40,545 nt of DNA from Lachnospiraceae bacterium (GCA_028693705.1 JAQUUX010000023.1:1-40545); one strand, 5' to 3'. Counted from the first letter of the stretch, positions 14,041-23,028 are shown. The notes: generated by a model from the sequence alone, not told the origin. Translations and numbers: made by a program.

Positions 14041-14595
14041 ATGGAAAAACGGAAGCGAAGTACAGGAAAGGTTGACAGGCTTCCAGCGGAGCTGAAAGAT
14101 ACCGTTGAACAGATGCTTCTTACCGGGTGCACCTACAAAGAGATTGTTACATTTCTGAAAGAAAACGGAGAGGAAATGTCACAGATGGCTGTGTGTACTT
14201 ACGCAAGAAAGTATCTGGCTACTGTGGAAATGATCAATGTGGCACAAAGCAATTTTTCCATGCTGATGGATGAGATGAATCGTTATCCAGATCTTGACAC
14301 CTCGGAAGCGTTGATCCGATTGGCAAGTCATCATGTCATGAATGCGCTGACGTCTGTTGATGAGGAGCAGATGAAAGAAATGCCGATTGATAAGCTCATA
14401 AAAGAAACAAACGGACTTATCCGAGCAGCTGCTTATAAGAAACGGATTGAGGTGCAGAACCAGGATAATTATGAAGCAGGATTGGTGGCAGTCAAGAGCC
14501 TTGTATTTGAAGCTATGGCAAAGGAAAAGCCGGAGCTTTACAGGGAAGTCAATAATTATTTGAATCAGAAGAAAAAGGAAGGATTGGAGGGGTAA
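14041..14595 (+). CDS. DUF3486 protein, likely small terminase subunit (Mu gp27-like)
   Basis: 184 residues; I chose the ATG at 14041 after GGGTGATTGAT. The start KRSTGKVDRLPAELKDTVEQMLLTGCTYKEIVTFLKENG is a DNA-binding HTH typical of DUF3486, followed by long helices for oligomerisation. In Mu this protein (gp27) is the small terminase partner of gp28 and recognises packaging sites near the left end. The large subunit follows after the NusG-like gene. Confidence 0.75.
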   Translation: MEKRKRSTGKVDRLPAELKDTVEQMLLTGCTYKEIVTFLKENGEEMSQMAVCTYARKYLATVEMINVAQSNFSMLMDEMNRYPDLDTSEALIRLASHHVMNALTSVDEEQMKEMPIDKLIKETNGLIRAAAYKKRIEVQNQDNYEAGLVAVKSLVFEAMAKEKPELYREVNNYLNQKKKEGLEG

Positions 14596-14601
14596 GCTGT
14601 T

Positions 14602-15096
14602 ATGTGGTATGTCATTCAGGTTAAAACAGGAGATGAAGTGTCGGTCATGAAGAAACTGCAAGAATTGAATATTCAAGCTGCCGTTCCTATTGAAAACCGA
14701 CCGACACGAAAAAGCGGAAGCTGGACATTGAAGGAATATGTACTGTTTCCCAGTTATGTTTTTTTAAATATCCATTTCAATGCGGAGTATTATTACAAGG
14801 TTGTAAAAATACCAAGCGTAATAAGATTTTTAGGAGAAAGCTCTCATCCATCAACGCTGACTTATTTGGAAGCGGAGTGGATAAAGATATTATCTGGATC
14901 AGGAGGAACTCCTATTGAACCTACAAAGGTTAAGGAAAGCGAAAATGGCGAGATTGAAATCGTGGAAGGCATTCTTGCACAATTTGCCAACAGGGTTATC
15001 AAGTTTGATAAGCACAGCCGAAAAGCTACCTTTGAATTAACAATTTGTAATGAAGTAAAAGAAGTGCAGCTTGGCATAGAGCTGCTGGAACAATAG
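14602..15096 (+). CDS. NusG paralogue, LoaP-like antitermination factor
   Basis: 164 residues. The NGN domain covers residues 1-100 (MWYVIQVKTGDEVSVMKKL and LFPSYVFLNI, the NusG hallmark). A KOW domain follows at about 108-160 (IEIVEGILAQFANRVIKFDKHSRKATFEL). NusG paralogues of the LoaP group bind RNA polymerase together with an RNA hairpin in the leader and let it read through terminators of long operons. Here the gene lies inside the late operon just before a structured 5' leader and the long terminase-to-fibre gene series, which contains at least one intrinsic terminator. The LoaP assignment is by pattern and context. Confidence 0.83.
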   Translation: MWYVIQVKTGDEVSVMKKLQELNIQAAVPIENRPTRKSGSWTLKEYVLFPSYVFLNIHFNAEYYYKVVKIPSVIRFLGESSHPSTLTYLEAEWIKILSGSGGTPIEPTKVKESENGEIEIVEGILAQFANRVIKFDKHSRKATFELTICNEVKEVQLGIELLEQ

Positions 15097-15124
15097 GAGG
15101 TTTCTCTGAAGCGTGGATTGATTC

Positions 15125-15236
15125 GTCTCCATACGGAATGGAAGCTGACATAAGGAAAAGGAACTGAGCGGAAAATGATAAGGTCAGGTGGCGTAGCCTT
15201 GCTAAAATCAGATACCCGGTGCAGTTCCTTTTCTAT
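15125..15236 (+). ncRNA. Structured leader RNA between the NusG-like gene and terminase
   Basis: No gene occupies 15097-15370. First hairpin: GTC-TCCAT-ACGGA-ATGGA-AGCT-GAC (15125-15149). Then a 12-bp perfect stem pairs GAAAAGGAACTG (15155-15166) with CAGTTCCTTTTC (15222-15233), enclosing about 55 nt that can form an AAGG/CCTT and GGC-GTA-GCC sub-hairpin. There is no T-run, so it is not a simple terminator. By its place it is a candidate recognition element for the NusG paralogue encoded immediately upstream. Confidence 0.5.
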
Positions 15237-15370
15237 TGCCGTTTAAAAAAGCGTAAAACCCCTTTAAAACCGTTTCAAAATACGAAGTGGGGGAAATCAT
15301 CATATCGGCTCTTTTTTGCGTGTATGGGAAAAAACAGGGCATGAAAATAAATGGGAAAGAAGGTGAGGAA

Positions 15371-17128
15371 TTGAGGCAAGGAAAAAAGAAAAGCATACAC
15401 GCTCTGATCGGAGCCATGACGGAAGCCGAGAGCAAATCTTTCTACGATGAAACCGAAAGCGTTCTAAATGATTTTAAAAGCCTTTTAAAGCAGTTTTTAT
15501 ATAAAGATGAAGAACCGGAAAGAGTGAGAATCCGTCAGGACTATGAAGCAGGATTACCACTTACCGGAAAAGGTGGAATCCGTCAGAGGCTTGGAGCAAT
15601 CGACATGGAGTTCTTTGGAAGAGCTTATTTTCCACATTATTTTTCAAGACCTTCTCCTGAGTTTCACAGAGAACTGGATGCCATATGGCACAAGGGGGTT
15701 TTGAAAGACCGTTTCCCGGTTACCCCGTCTGCAGTGAAAGAAATCAGCAGAATGAACGGTGTAAAAAGAGTGGTGGCAGCTCCTCGTGGTCATGCCAAAA
15801 GTACCAGCCTGACTTTCAAAGGTACTATACATGCCGTTGTTTATGAATATAAGCATTACCCCATTATTATATCTGACAGCTCGGAACAGGCAGAAGGCTT
15901 CCTTGATAACATAAGAGTGGAGTTTGAAGAAAATGAAGCTCTCCGGGAGGACTTTGGAGATTTAGCCGGAAAGGTATGGAGATCGAATGTACTTATAACC
16001 AGCACAAACATAAAGGTGGAAGCAATCGGCTCTGGAAAAAAAATCAGAGGTAGGAAGCACCGGAACTGGAGACCGGATTTGCTCGTTCTGGATGATATTG
16101 AAAATGATGAGAATGTCCGTACACCTGAACAACGCAAGAAGTTGGAAAACTGGTTTTTAAAAGCAGTTTCAAAATCTGGTGATGATTATACTGACATTAT
16201 TTATATTGGTACACTCCTACACTATGACAGCTTACTGGCAAAAACGCTCAATAATCCGGGATACAAAGCGATCAAGTACAGGGCGGTTATTTCCTTTTCC
16301 TCGGAAGAGGATTTATGGAAAGAATGGGAGGGGATATATACAGACCTTTCCAACGATAACCATGAGGCTGATGCAAAGACTTTCTTTGAAGCGAATAGAG
16401 AGAAGATGCTTGCAGGAACACAGGTGTTGTGGGAGGAAAAACTTTCTTACTATGATTTAATGGTCATGAAAGTAACGGAAGGAGAATCTTCCTTTAACTC
16501 TGAAGAACAGAACGAGCCGATCAATCCGGAAGACTGTATTTTCAATGAGGAATGGTTTGATTACTATAACGAGTCGGAAATTGATTTTAATAACAGAGAC
16601 TTCCTTTTCTTTGGTTTTGTTGATCCGTCACTTGGAAAAACAAAGAAGAGTGACTTTTCTGCGATTATTACAATGGCAAAACATAAGGTGTCAGGCTATA
16701 TGTTTGTCATGGATGCGGATATAGAAAGAAGGCATCCGGATAAGATCATAACAGATGTACTGGAGAAGGAAAAATGGCTGCGGAGGGATTATGGAAGAGG
16801 ATATAAAAAGTTTGGTGCAGAGACCGTACAGTTTCAGTGGTTCCTGAAGGAGGAACTGGCAAAGGCATCAGCAAAAGCAGGATTGTATCTCCCAATTGAG
16901 GAAGTTCCCCAATCTACGGATAAAACCATGCGTATTCAGACTCTGCAGCCCGATGTGAAAAATAAGTACATCAAATTCAATAAAAGACATAAAAGACTGC
17001 TGGAGCAGATGTTCCATTTCCCGATGGGAGCTTACGATGACGGAGTGGATGCGCTTGAGGGCTGTAGAACCATAGCCAAGAAAACAAAACGGTTCAGGAT
17101 ACTGGATAAAGGCAGTTTAGGAGTATAG
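15371..17128 (+). CDS. terL: Phage terminase large subunit (Mu gp28-like)
   Basis: About 585 residues from the TTG at 15371 after AAGGTGAGG; in-frame ATGs at 15287 and 15341 have poorer ribosome sites. ATPase motor: Walker A-like APRGHAKST (K143), Walker B LLVLDD (D241-D242). Nuclease domain: FVDPSLGKTKKSDFSA, with D418 as first metal ligand, and a C-terminal DDGVDALEG. It powers DNA entry into the prohead and cuts at the end of packaging. In a Mu-like phage, packaging begins near the left end and continues into host DNA. Confidence 0.9.
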   Translation: MRQGKKKSIHALIGAMTEAESKSFYDETESVLNDFKSLLKQFLYKDEEPERVRIRQDYEAGLPLTGKGGIRQRLGAIDMEFFGRAYFPHYFSRPSPEFHRELDAIWHKGVLKDRFPVTPSAVKEISRMNGVKRVVAAPRGHAKSTSLTFKGTIHAVVYEYKHYPIIISDSSEQAEGFLDNIRVEFEENEALREDFGDLAGKVWRSNVLITSTNIKVEAIGSGKKIRGRKHRNWRPDLLVLDDIENDENVRTPEQRKKLENWFLKAVSKSGDDYTDIIYIGTLLHYDSLLAKTLNNPGYKAIKYRAVISFSSEEDLWKEWEGIYTDLSNDNHEADAKTFFEANREKMLAGTQVLWEEKLSYYDLMVMKVTEGESSFNSEEQNEPINPEDCIFNEEWFDYYNESEIDFNNRDFLFFGFVDPSLGKTKKSDFSAIITMAKHKVSGYMFVMDADIERRHPDKIITDVLEKEKWLRRDYGRGYKKFGAETVQFQWFLKEELAKASAKAGLYLPIEEVPQSTDKTMRIQTLQPDVKNKYIKFNKRHKRLLEQMFHFPMGAYDDGVDALEGCRTIAKKTKRFRILDKGSLGV

Positions 17129-17139
17129 GAGGTGGTAAG

Positions 17140-18522
17140 ATGCCCGTTTTGTATATGGAAAAATCATCTGTGGAATCCCTGACGGAGCAGGATATCAGGG
17201 ATATCATAGAAGAAAATACAATCGGAATGAAATATGGAAAGCTGAATGATTATTATATTGGGCAGCATTCCATTTTAGGCGAAACGAAAAAGGATAGCAC
17301 TGCTCCAAATAATAAGCTGGTCAATAACATGGCAAAGTACATAACAGATACAGCTATCGGGTATTTTGTGGGTAAGCCTGTTATTTATAATTCGGATAAT
17401 GATGTGTTTCTGCAGGAAATTCAAGATATTTTCGATTATAACGATGAACAGGATCACAACATGGAGCTGGCAAAGCAGTGCAGTATTTGTGGGAATTGTT
17501 TTGAAATGCTTTATATTGATGAGGATTGCAAAATCAGATTTGCAAAAGTAAAAGCCGGTGACCTCGTTATGATCTATGAAACAGAAACAGGATTCACTAC
17601 TCCGCTGGCAGCAATCCGCACAATTCATTCAAGGGATAAGAATAACAACCTGATTCGCAAAGTAGAGTTTTGGAATGCGTATCAAACTCTATATTTCCGG
17701 TCAGTCAATGGTGGTTATCTTAACCTTGAGAGTATTACAGAACATTATTGGCATGACGTACCCTTTGTTGAGTACATCAACAATGAGGAACGAATTGGAG
17801 ACTTTGAAGGGGTTATCAGTGAAATAGATGCATACAACAAGGTACAGAGCAATACGGCAAACTACTTTCAGTATAACGATGATGCCATATTAAAGGTAAC
17901 AAAACTCGGAGATGTTACTTCGCAGGATATTGCCGACATGAAGGAAAAAGGAGCAATCATTCTGGAAGATGGTGGAGATGTTGCATGGCTGCTGAAAACC
18001 ATAGATGATACAGGACTGGAAAATTATAAAAACCGTTTGGAAAAAAATATCCACTTGGGAGCAAATGTTCCCAATATGGCTGACGAGGCATTCGGAAACA
18101 ATTTAAGCGGTGTTGCTGTTTCATATAAATTATGGGGACTAGAGCAGATTTGCGCTATAAAGGAGCGTAAGTTTAAACGTGGTCTGCAGCGTAGGATTGA
18201 GCTGATAACCAACATTTTAAACGTTATGGGGCGCAAGTATGACTACCGGGATATTATACCGAATTTCCGAAGAAACAAACCGCAGAATATTCTTGAAATA
18301 GCGCAGATTATAACAATGCTGGCAAATGATCTTTCTAGAGAGTCAAGGCTGCAGATGCTTCCAACAGTTGAAAATGTCCGAGATGAAATTGACAAGCTGG
18401 AGGAGGAAAAAAACAAGGATATGAAGGACTTTGGTTCTTATGATAATTTTGCTAAAATCTTTCAGACTACTGAAGCTGAAGCTGAAACTCCGGAGGAGAG
18501 TAAGGCAGGTGCAGACGAATGA
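17140..18522 (+). CDS. Portal protein, SPP1 gp6-like
   Basis: 460 residues; GGAGGTGG precedes the ATG. The pattern DYYIGQHSIL...NNKLVNNMAKYITDTAIGYFVGKPV and later GGDVAWLLKTIDDTGLENYKNRLEKNIHLGANVPNM matches the SPP1 gp6 portal family, not the DUF935 portal of Mu itself. It forms the dodecameric ring at one capsid vertex for DNA passage. The acidic C-terminus (TEAEAETPEESKAGADE) is typical. It overlaps the MuF gene by 4 bp (ATGA). Confidence 0.9.
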   Translation: MPVLYMEKSSVESLTEQDIRDIIEENTIGMKYGKLNDYYIGQHSILGETKKDSTAPNNKLVNNMAKYITDTAIGYFVGKPVIYNSDNDVFLQEIQDIFDYNDEQDHNMELAKQCSICGNCFEMLYIDEDCKIRFAKVKAGDLVMIYETETGFTTPLAAIRTIHSRDKNNNLIRKVEFWNAYQTLYFRSVNGGYLNLESITEHYWHDVPFVEYINNEERIGDFEGVISEIDAYNKVQSNTANYFQYNDDAILKVTKLGDVTSQDIADMKEKGAIILEDGGDVAWLLKTIDDTGLENYKNRLEKNIHLGANVPNMADEAFGNNLSGVAVSYKLWGLEQICAIKERKFKRGLQRRIELITNILNVMGRKYDYRDIIPNFRRNKPQNILEIAQIITMLANDLSRESRLQMLPTVENVRDEIDKLEEEKNKDMKDFGSYDNFAKIFQTTEAEAETPEESKAGADE

Positions 18523-19526
18523 GCTTAAGAGATCGTAATTACTGGATTGAACAGGCAAAAGAAAAGATTCTTGCTAATTCCAAAGCATCGGATTCTTATG
18601 AAAAAGAATTGATTTTTTTATATGATGAATCTGCAAATCAGATTGAAACAGAGATTACATCAATGTATGCAAAGTATGCCAAAGACAATGAGCTTACGAA
18701 TGCGGAGGCTTCTAAACTGCTATCCGGTAAGGAACATAGCCAGTGGAAAAAGTCCATTGAGGAGTATATTGAGGACATTACAAAGGCTGGAAGAGGTTCA
18801 AGAACCCTGTTGGAACTGAATACACTTTCTGCTAAAAGCCAGATCAGCAGGAAAGAGCAGCTTCTGGCAAATATCTATCAAAACATGATGACATTAGCAA
18901 ATGACAGCAATACGAAGCTTTCCGAGCTTCTTGGTGATTTATTTGAAACCAATTACTACCGGAATTGCTATAACGTACAACAAGGAATTGGGATTGGTTT
19001 TAATATACAAAAGATTAATGAAAAAAGATTAAAACAGGTCTTGGAATTCCCCTGGTCAACAAAAACTTTTTCTCAAACGTTATGGGATAATACGGATAAA
19101 CTAGCAGCCTTGGCAAAACGTGAAATAACTATCGGATTCATTAATGGAAGCAGCGTTCAGAAAATGGCGAAGGAAGTTAACGACATCATGGGAAAAGGAA
19201 CCATGGCAGCTACACGATTAGTCAGGACAGAGTGCAGCTACTTTGCGAATCAGGGGGAAATGATATCCTACCAGGAAATGGGTATAGAGGAATATGAATT
19301 TTTGGGAGCTGGCTGTGAGGACTGCCAAGCCTTAAACGGATTAAAGTTTAAGGTTTCAGAGGCGGTGGCTGGCATCAATCTTCCTCCGATACATCCCAAT
19401 TGTAAATGCACCACTAAGTCAGTACACAAAATCGATATGTTCAAGTTAAAGCCAGATGCCAATCCACTCGCATCAAATGTGAAATTTCAGGAGTGGAAGG
19501 AAAGATATATCAAAGAAAAAAAGTGA
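18519..19526 (+). CDS. Minor head protein with MuF/SPP1 gp7 domain
   Basis: 335 residues; the ATG overlaps the portal stop. The N-terminal part is helical. The MuF domain covers about residues 190-300 and contains TRLVRTECSYFANQ and the closing signature LPPIHPNCKCTT (HPNCKC at 292-297). These proteins bind the portal, enter the prohead and may be ejected with DNA. No extra toxin or nuclease domain follows the MuF region. A terminator hairpin lies just after the stop. Confidence 0.9.
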   Translation: MSLRDRNYWIEQAKEKILANSKASDSYEKELIFLYDESANQIETEITSMYAKYAKDNELTNAEASKLLSGKEHSQWKKSIEEYIEDITKAGRGSRTLLELNTLSAKSQISRKEQLLANIYQNMMTLANDSNTKLSELLGDLFETNYYRNCYNVQQGIGIGFNIQKINEKRLKQVLEFPWSTKTFSQTLWDNTDKLAALAKREITIGFINGSSVQKMAKEVNDIMGKGTMAATRLVRTECSYFANQGEMISYQEMGIEEYEFLGAGCEDCQALNGLKFKVSEAVAGINLPPIHPNCKCTTKSVHKIDMFKLKPDANPLASNVKFQEWKERYIKEKK

Positions 19527-19529
19527 TTT

Positions 19530-19558
19530 AAGCACCGTATTTGGTGCTTTTATTATAC
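19530..19558 (+). terminator. Intrinsic terminator inside the head operon
   Basis: AAGCACC (19530-19536), GTATTT loop, GGTGCTT (19543-19549), then TTTATTAT. It lies between the MuF and scaffold genes, which must be transcribed together late in infection. It may lower expression of distal genes unless read through, which fits with the phage-encoded NusG paralogue. Confidence 0.6.
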
Positions 19559-19580
19559 AAAAAAATAGGAGGAAAGTAAC

Positions 19581-20252
19581 ATGGATGGAAATGAAACAAA
19601 TGTGAACGCAGAAACCCAGCAGACGGAAACAACAACTGCAACCGCAGCTACAGAACAGCAGATCGCCGAAGCCACACCGGAAAAGGTAAGTGCCCTTCAG
19701 AAATTCATTGATGGGCTTTTTGGAAAAAAGGCAGATGGAGAGGCTGCAGCTGAAGAAAAAAAGGACACCACCAAGGAAGCTGCTGATAAAGGGGATTCTG
19801 CCAAGGAAGCAGAAAAAAAGACTTTTTCAGAGGAGGATGTGAATTCAGCAGTTGAAAGCGCAAAGCAGAAATGGCTGGAGGAACAGAAGGAGGCAGAGCG
19901 CATCAGCAAGTTGTCTCCTGAAGAAAAGGAAAAGGAAGAACAGCAGAAAAAGGATAAGGAGCTGGAATCCTTAAGAGGCCAGCTTCTCCAAAGGGATTTA
20001 AAGGAACAGGCGGTCAGTGCTCTTGATAAAGAGGGTTTTCCAGTAAAATTGGCAGAAACACTTGATTATTCCAGTAAAGAAAATATGGAGAAGAGCCTGA
20101 AGGGTACAATGGATGTGTTCCGGGATAGCCTGAAGGTGGCTATTGAAACAAGGCTGAAGGGTAAAACTCCGGAAGGGCTTGGAGGAGCTGCTTCCGCAGA
20201 AAATATGATCAAGGATCAGATTGCAAAGAATATCAGAGGAGGAATGATGTAA
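19581..20252 (+). CDS. Capsid scaffold protein
   Basis: 223 residues, very acidic and Ala/Glu/Lys-rich. Residues 1-40 are Thr/Gln/Glu-rich; about 45-160 form a coiled coil (EEDVNSAVESAKQKWLEEQKEAERISKLSPEEKEKEEQQKKDKELESL); the C-terminal 40 residues are the likely capsid-binding part. Position between MuF and the major capsid gene and composition are typical of scaffolds of this head type. No protease motif is visible. Confidence 0.82.
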   Translation: MDGNETNVNAETQQTETTTATAATEQQIAEATPEKVSALQKFIDGLFGKKADGEAAAEEKKDTTKEAADKGDSAKEAEKKTFSEEDVNSAVESAKQKWLEEQKEAERISKLSPEEKEKEEQQKKDKELESLRGQLLQRDLKEQAVSALDKEGFPVKLAETLDYSSKENMEKSLKGTMDVFRDSLKVAIETRLKGKTPEGLGGAASAENMIKDQIAKNIRGGMM

Positions 20253-20253
20253 T

Positions 20254-21180
20254 ATGGCAAACACAGTAGAATATGCACAGATTTTTCAGACAGAGTTAGA
20301 TAAAGCAGCGGTGGAGCAGTCCACATCCGGATGGATGGAGGTAAATGACAAGCTGATCAAGTACAGCGGAGGATCAGATGTAAAGATTCCTGATCTGGAT
20401 ATGGATGGTCTTGGGGATTATGACAGAAAGGACGGCTTTGCAGACGGCGATGTTGATTTTAAATATCAGACCAAAACCATGACACAGGACAGAGGGCGAT
20501 TGTTCACGATTGATGAAAATGACGTGAACGAAACAAATTTTGTCTTGACGGCATCCACCATCATGGGACAATTCCAGCGTGAAAAGGTAATCCCGGAAAT
20601 TGACGCTTATAGATATAGCTCCATTTCCTCACAGTGTATTGCGAAAAGCAAAGCCTCCGGAGGCTATACACCGGATGAAGCAACTGTTCTCCAGAGGCTT
20701 TATTACGATATCGCAAGTGTTCAGGATATCATTGGTGATGAAACACCTCTTGTTATAACGATAAGCACTATGATCTCAGCTATGATTGCTATGTCTGAAA
20801 AGCTGTCAAAGAAATTTGATGTGACAGACTTTAAACAGGGAGACATCAATTTAAAGGTTAAGAGCCTTGATGGAAGGTTTCCCTTGATCACAGTAGGCTC
20901 TGGCAGATTGAAGACGGAATACTTGTTCCGAGACGGAAGAACCACAGGGCAGGAAGCCGGAGGTTTCGCTCCGACTGCCAATGCCAAGGACGTCAACTGG
21001 TTAATTACTCCGAGAACAGCACCGATTGCAGTGTCCAGAACCGATAAGATGCGTATTTTCGATCCGGATACCTATCAGAAAAAGCGTGCATGGGCAATGG
21101 ATTACAGAAAGTATCATGATTTGTGGATCACAAACAAGAAGATTGAACAGTGCTTTGCAAATGTAAAGCAGGAACTGTAG
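20254..21180 (+). CDS. Major capsid protein
   Basis: 308 residues; AGAGGAGG precedes the ATG 1 bp after the scaffold stop. The sequence (QTELDKAAVEQSTSGWMEVN, then GGSDVKIPDLDMDGLGDYDRKDGF and TMTQDRGRLFTIDENDVNETNF) is typical of HK97-fold capsid proteins of Firmicute siphoviruses and PBSX-like phages. It assembles the icosahedral shell around the scaffold. Confidence 0.85.
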   Translation: MANTVEYAQIFQTELDKAAVEQSTSGWMEVNDKLIKYSGGSDVKIPDLDMDGLGDYDRKDGFADGDVDFKYQTKTMTQDRGRLFTIDENDVNETNFVLTASTIMGQFQREKVIPEIDAYRYSSISSQCIAKSKASGGYTPDEATVLQRLYYDIASVQDIIGDETPLVITISTMISAMIAMSEKLSKKFDVTDFKQGDINLKVKSLDGRFPLITVGSGRLKTEYLFRDGRTTGQEAGGFAPTANAKDVNWLITPRTAPIAVSRTDKMRIFDPDTYQKKRAWAMDYRKYHDLWITNKKIEQCFANVKQEL

Positions 21181-21190
21181 GAGGTAGGAT

Positions 21191-21475
21191 ATGACTATTA
21201 AATTGCAGAGGTTGAATGTAGTAAAAGAGGTTGACAGCGAGGAGAAAGCCAAAAAGTTAGAAGAACTTGGCTTTAAGCGAATGAAAGAAGCTGAAAAAGA
21301 AAAGGCACCAGCTGAAAAAGTAGAGGTACCAGCTGAAAAAGAAAAGGCACCAGCTGGTAAAAAGAATGGGAAAAATGGAGATAAGAAGCCGGAGGCTGAT
21401 AAAAAAGAGGAGGGCGATGGAGATGGATCAGGAGCTGCTGGAGAGGATAACAGCGGAGGTAATGGACAGTCTTAA
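21191..21475 (+). CDS. Low-complexity head-region protein
   Basis: 94 residues after GGAGG. The first 35 residues (IKLQRLNVVKEVDSEEKAKKLEELGFKRMKE) form a short ordered domain of a type often found after capsid genes. The rest is made of Ala-Pro-Glu-Lys repeats (KAPAEKVEVPAEKEKAPAG) and a Gly/Asp-rich tail. A decoration or linker role is possible. The end overlaps the next gene by 53 bp in another frame. Confidence 0.6.
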   Translation: MTIKLQRLNVVKEVDSEEKAKKLEELGFKRMKEAEKEKAPAEKVEVPAEKEKAPAGKKNGKNGDKKPEADKKEEGDGDGSGAAGEDNSGGNGQS

Positions 21476-21794
21476 AATGTCAGAAGCTGAAAGCGGTACA
21501 GCGAAACGCTATGTTAAAAGGGCAGTAAACAGAATACTGCTCTTTTGTAACCGGGAGGACTTCCCGGAGCCTTTGGAAGATATAGCAGCACAGATTGCCG
21601 AGGATATGCTGAAGGCTGACTTGGTAAAACCAAGCGAAAAGGAAGTGAAAAGCATATCTCGTGGTGACACTTCCATTTCCTACAAGGATGACAGTACAAC
21701 AACGAAACAGGCGGTTGATTTTATGAAGGATTATGAAAGAACCCTCATCCGGTATAAAAAGCCAAATCTCCCAAAGGACAGAAAAAATGAGTGA
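21423..21794 (+). CDS. Head-tail connector (adaptor) protein
   Basis: 123 residues from the ATG at 21423 (MDQELLERITAEVM), 8 nt after GGAGGGCG. Helical N-terminal half with SEAESGTAKRYVKRAVNRILLFCNREDFPEPLEDIAAQIAEDML, the fold of HK97 gp6/SPP1 gp15 adaptors that ring the portal. Order (capsid, adaptor, stopper, gp10-like, terminator) supports the call. Confidence 0.72.
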   Translation: MDQELLERITAEVMDSLKMSEAESGTAKRYVKRAVNRILLFCNREDFPEPLEDIAAQIAEDMLKADLVKPSEKEVKSISRGDTSISYKDDSTTTKQAVDFMKDYERTLIRYKKPNLPKDRKNE

Positions 21795-22149
21795 GGCAGA
21801 TATCCTTGCACTGACTTATGAAGATAAGGTTACCGTTTACCGGGCATTTAAAGATACTTTACCATCCGGTGAAAGCGTCTTCAAAGAGGGTTTTGAAGGA
21901 AAGGTTATCTATTCGGATAAGGAATGCGCCCTATCCAGTCAGTCAGGTGGAAAAATAAATCAGACCGCATCAACGGCAAGCGCACCTACAGAGTATTCGC
22001 TGTTTACAAGACCAGAGATTGATATACAACCAAATGATCATCTCATTATTTCGCATTTAGGTAAGAATATTATGGCGGTAGCCGGACGTGCAGCAAGGCT
22101 TCCATCACACAACAACATACCTCTCAAAATAGAAAAGGAGGTTGTGTAG
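21787..22149 (+). CDS. Head completion/stopper protein (SPP1 gp16-like)
   Basis: 120 residues from the ATG at 21787, overlapping the preceding stop by 8 bp. Small beta-rich protein (VTVYRAFKDTLPSGESVFKEGFEGKVIYS, later NDHLIISHLGKNIMAVAGRA), typical of the gatekeeper that closes the head after packaging. Assigned mostly by position and beta-barrel-like pattern. Confidence 0.65.
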   Translation: MSEADILALTYEDKVTVYRAFKDTLPSGESVFKEGFEGKVIYSDKECALSSQSGGKINQTASTASAPTEYSLFTRPEIDIQPNDHLIISHLGKNIMAVAGRAARLPSHNNIPLKIEKEVV

Positions 22150-22151
22150 TT

Positions 22152-22553
22152 ATGGGAAGTACAGACTATTCTTTCGATGGATTTGAAGAATGGGAACAAG
22201 CCTTAAGTAAGGCAATTGCAACGGAATATCCAGCAGAGTTTGAGAAAATGGTACTGGATGTTGCTGCCCAGCTCCGAAACAGGGTAAGAGAGCATACTCC
22301 TGTAAAAACAGGAACGCTCCGTAGAGAGTGGTATGTCGGTGATATTATTAAAAAGGGCGATGAGTATTACATTGAGGTCTACAATAACACCGAATATGTG
22401 GAGCATGTGGAACATGGTCACAGGACTCCTGGAGGCAAGAATTTTGTTAAGGGAAAACATATGATGGAAGTTTCTATGGCAGAGCTTAATCAAATACTCC
22501 CTGATTACCTACGAACATGGCTTAATGATTTCCTGAATACCCATGAAATTTAA
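22152..22553 (+). CDS. HK97 gp10-like tail-completion protein
   Basis: 133 residues; the motif VREHTPVKTGTLRREWYVGD, then YNNTEYVEHVEHGHRTPGG, is the clear signature of the HK97 gp10 family. It takes part in head-tail joining. AAAAGGAGGTTGTGTAG precedes the start. Confidence 0.85.
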   Translation: MGSTDYSFDGFEEWEQALSKAIATEYPAEFEKMVLDVAAQLRNRVREHTPVKTGTLRREWYVGDIIKKGDEYYIEVYNNTEYVEHVEHGHRTPGGKNFVKGKHMMEVSMAELNQILPDYLRTWLNDFLNTHEI

Positions 22554-22567
22554 AGGGGGTATGCAAG

Positions 22568-23023
22568 ATGGATAATGCCTATACGGTTATTAAAAATGCA
22601 GTTATACGTCTACTGAAGGAACTTGATCCTTCGGTGGACGTTTTTGCTGAAGAAATTAAAAAAACGGAAGATGCAGAACAGGGATTAAATGCAGAGAATT
22701 ATTATTTCATTGACATAATTCCCACAGGCAGCATTACCGTTGACAGATATTTTACTGATCGGAGTGTGTTCATTGACATTGCCTATCATGATAAAAGTGA
22801 ATTGAATTCTGTTTATTTAGAAAAGTCTTATCAGCTGGATCAACGGATAAGACCTGTTTTCTCATTTGGAAACAGGAATATTACAGTAAAAGATGCAAGC
22901 TCTAAGACAGTGGATCATGTTCTGCACTACTCTTTTTCTATCAGCTTTAGGGATAGCCGGGAGGAGACGCAAGAGTATGAGCTGATGGGAGAACTTGAAA
23001 CAATTATGAAAAAAGGAGAGTGA
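22568..23023 (+). CDS. Tail terminator-like protein (DUF6838-like)
   Basis: 151 residues with AAAGGGGGTATGCAAG before the ATG. The patterns VIKNAVIRLLKELDPSVDVFAEEIKK and NYYFIDIIPTGSITVDRYFTDRSVFIDIAY match the small family known to me as DUF6838, found just before the sheath gene in PBSX-like tails. It should cap the tail tube at the head-proximal end. Confidence 0.68.
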   Translation: MDNAYTVIKNAVIRLLKELDPSVDVFAEEIKKTEDAEQGLNAENYYFIDIIPTGSITVDRYFTDRSVFIDIAYHDKSELNSVYLEKSYQLDQRIRPVFSFGNRNITVKDASSKTVDHVLHYSFSISFRDSREETQEYELMGELETIMKKGE

Positions 23024-23028
23024 GAGAA

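Noticed and set aside
15155..15233. Possible tRNA or rho-independent terminator
   Set aside because: The 12-bp stem encloses about 55 nt but lacks a T-loop GTTC-type motif and a CCA-end acceptor pattern, and no T-run follows the stem.
21301..21360. Short repeat of GCACCAGCTGAAAAAG-like units, considered as a CRISPR or VNTR
   Set aside because: It is an in-frame Ala-Pro-Ala-Glu-Lys repeat inside a low-complexity protein; no spacers.
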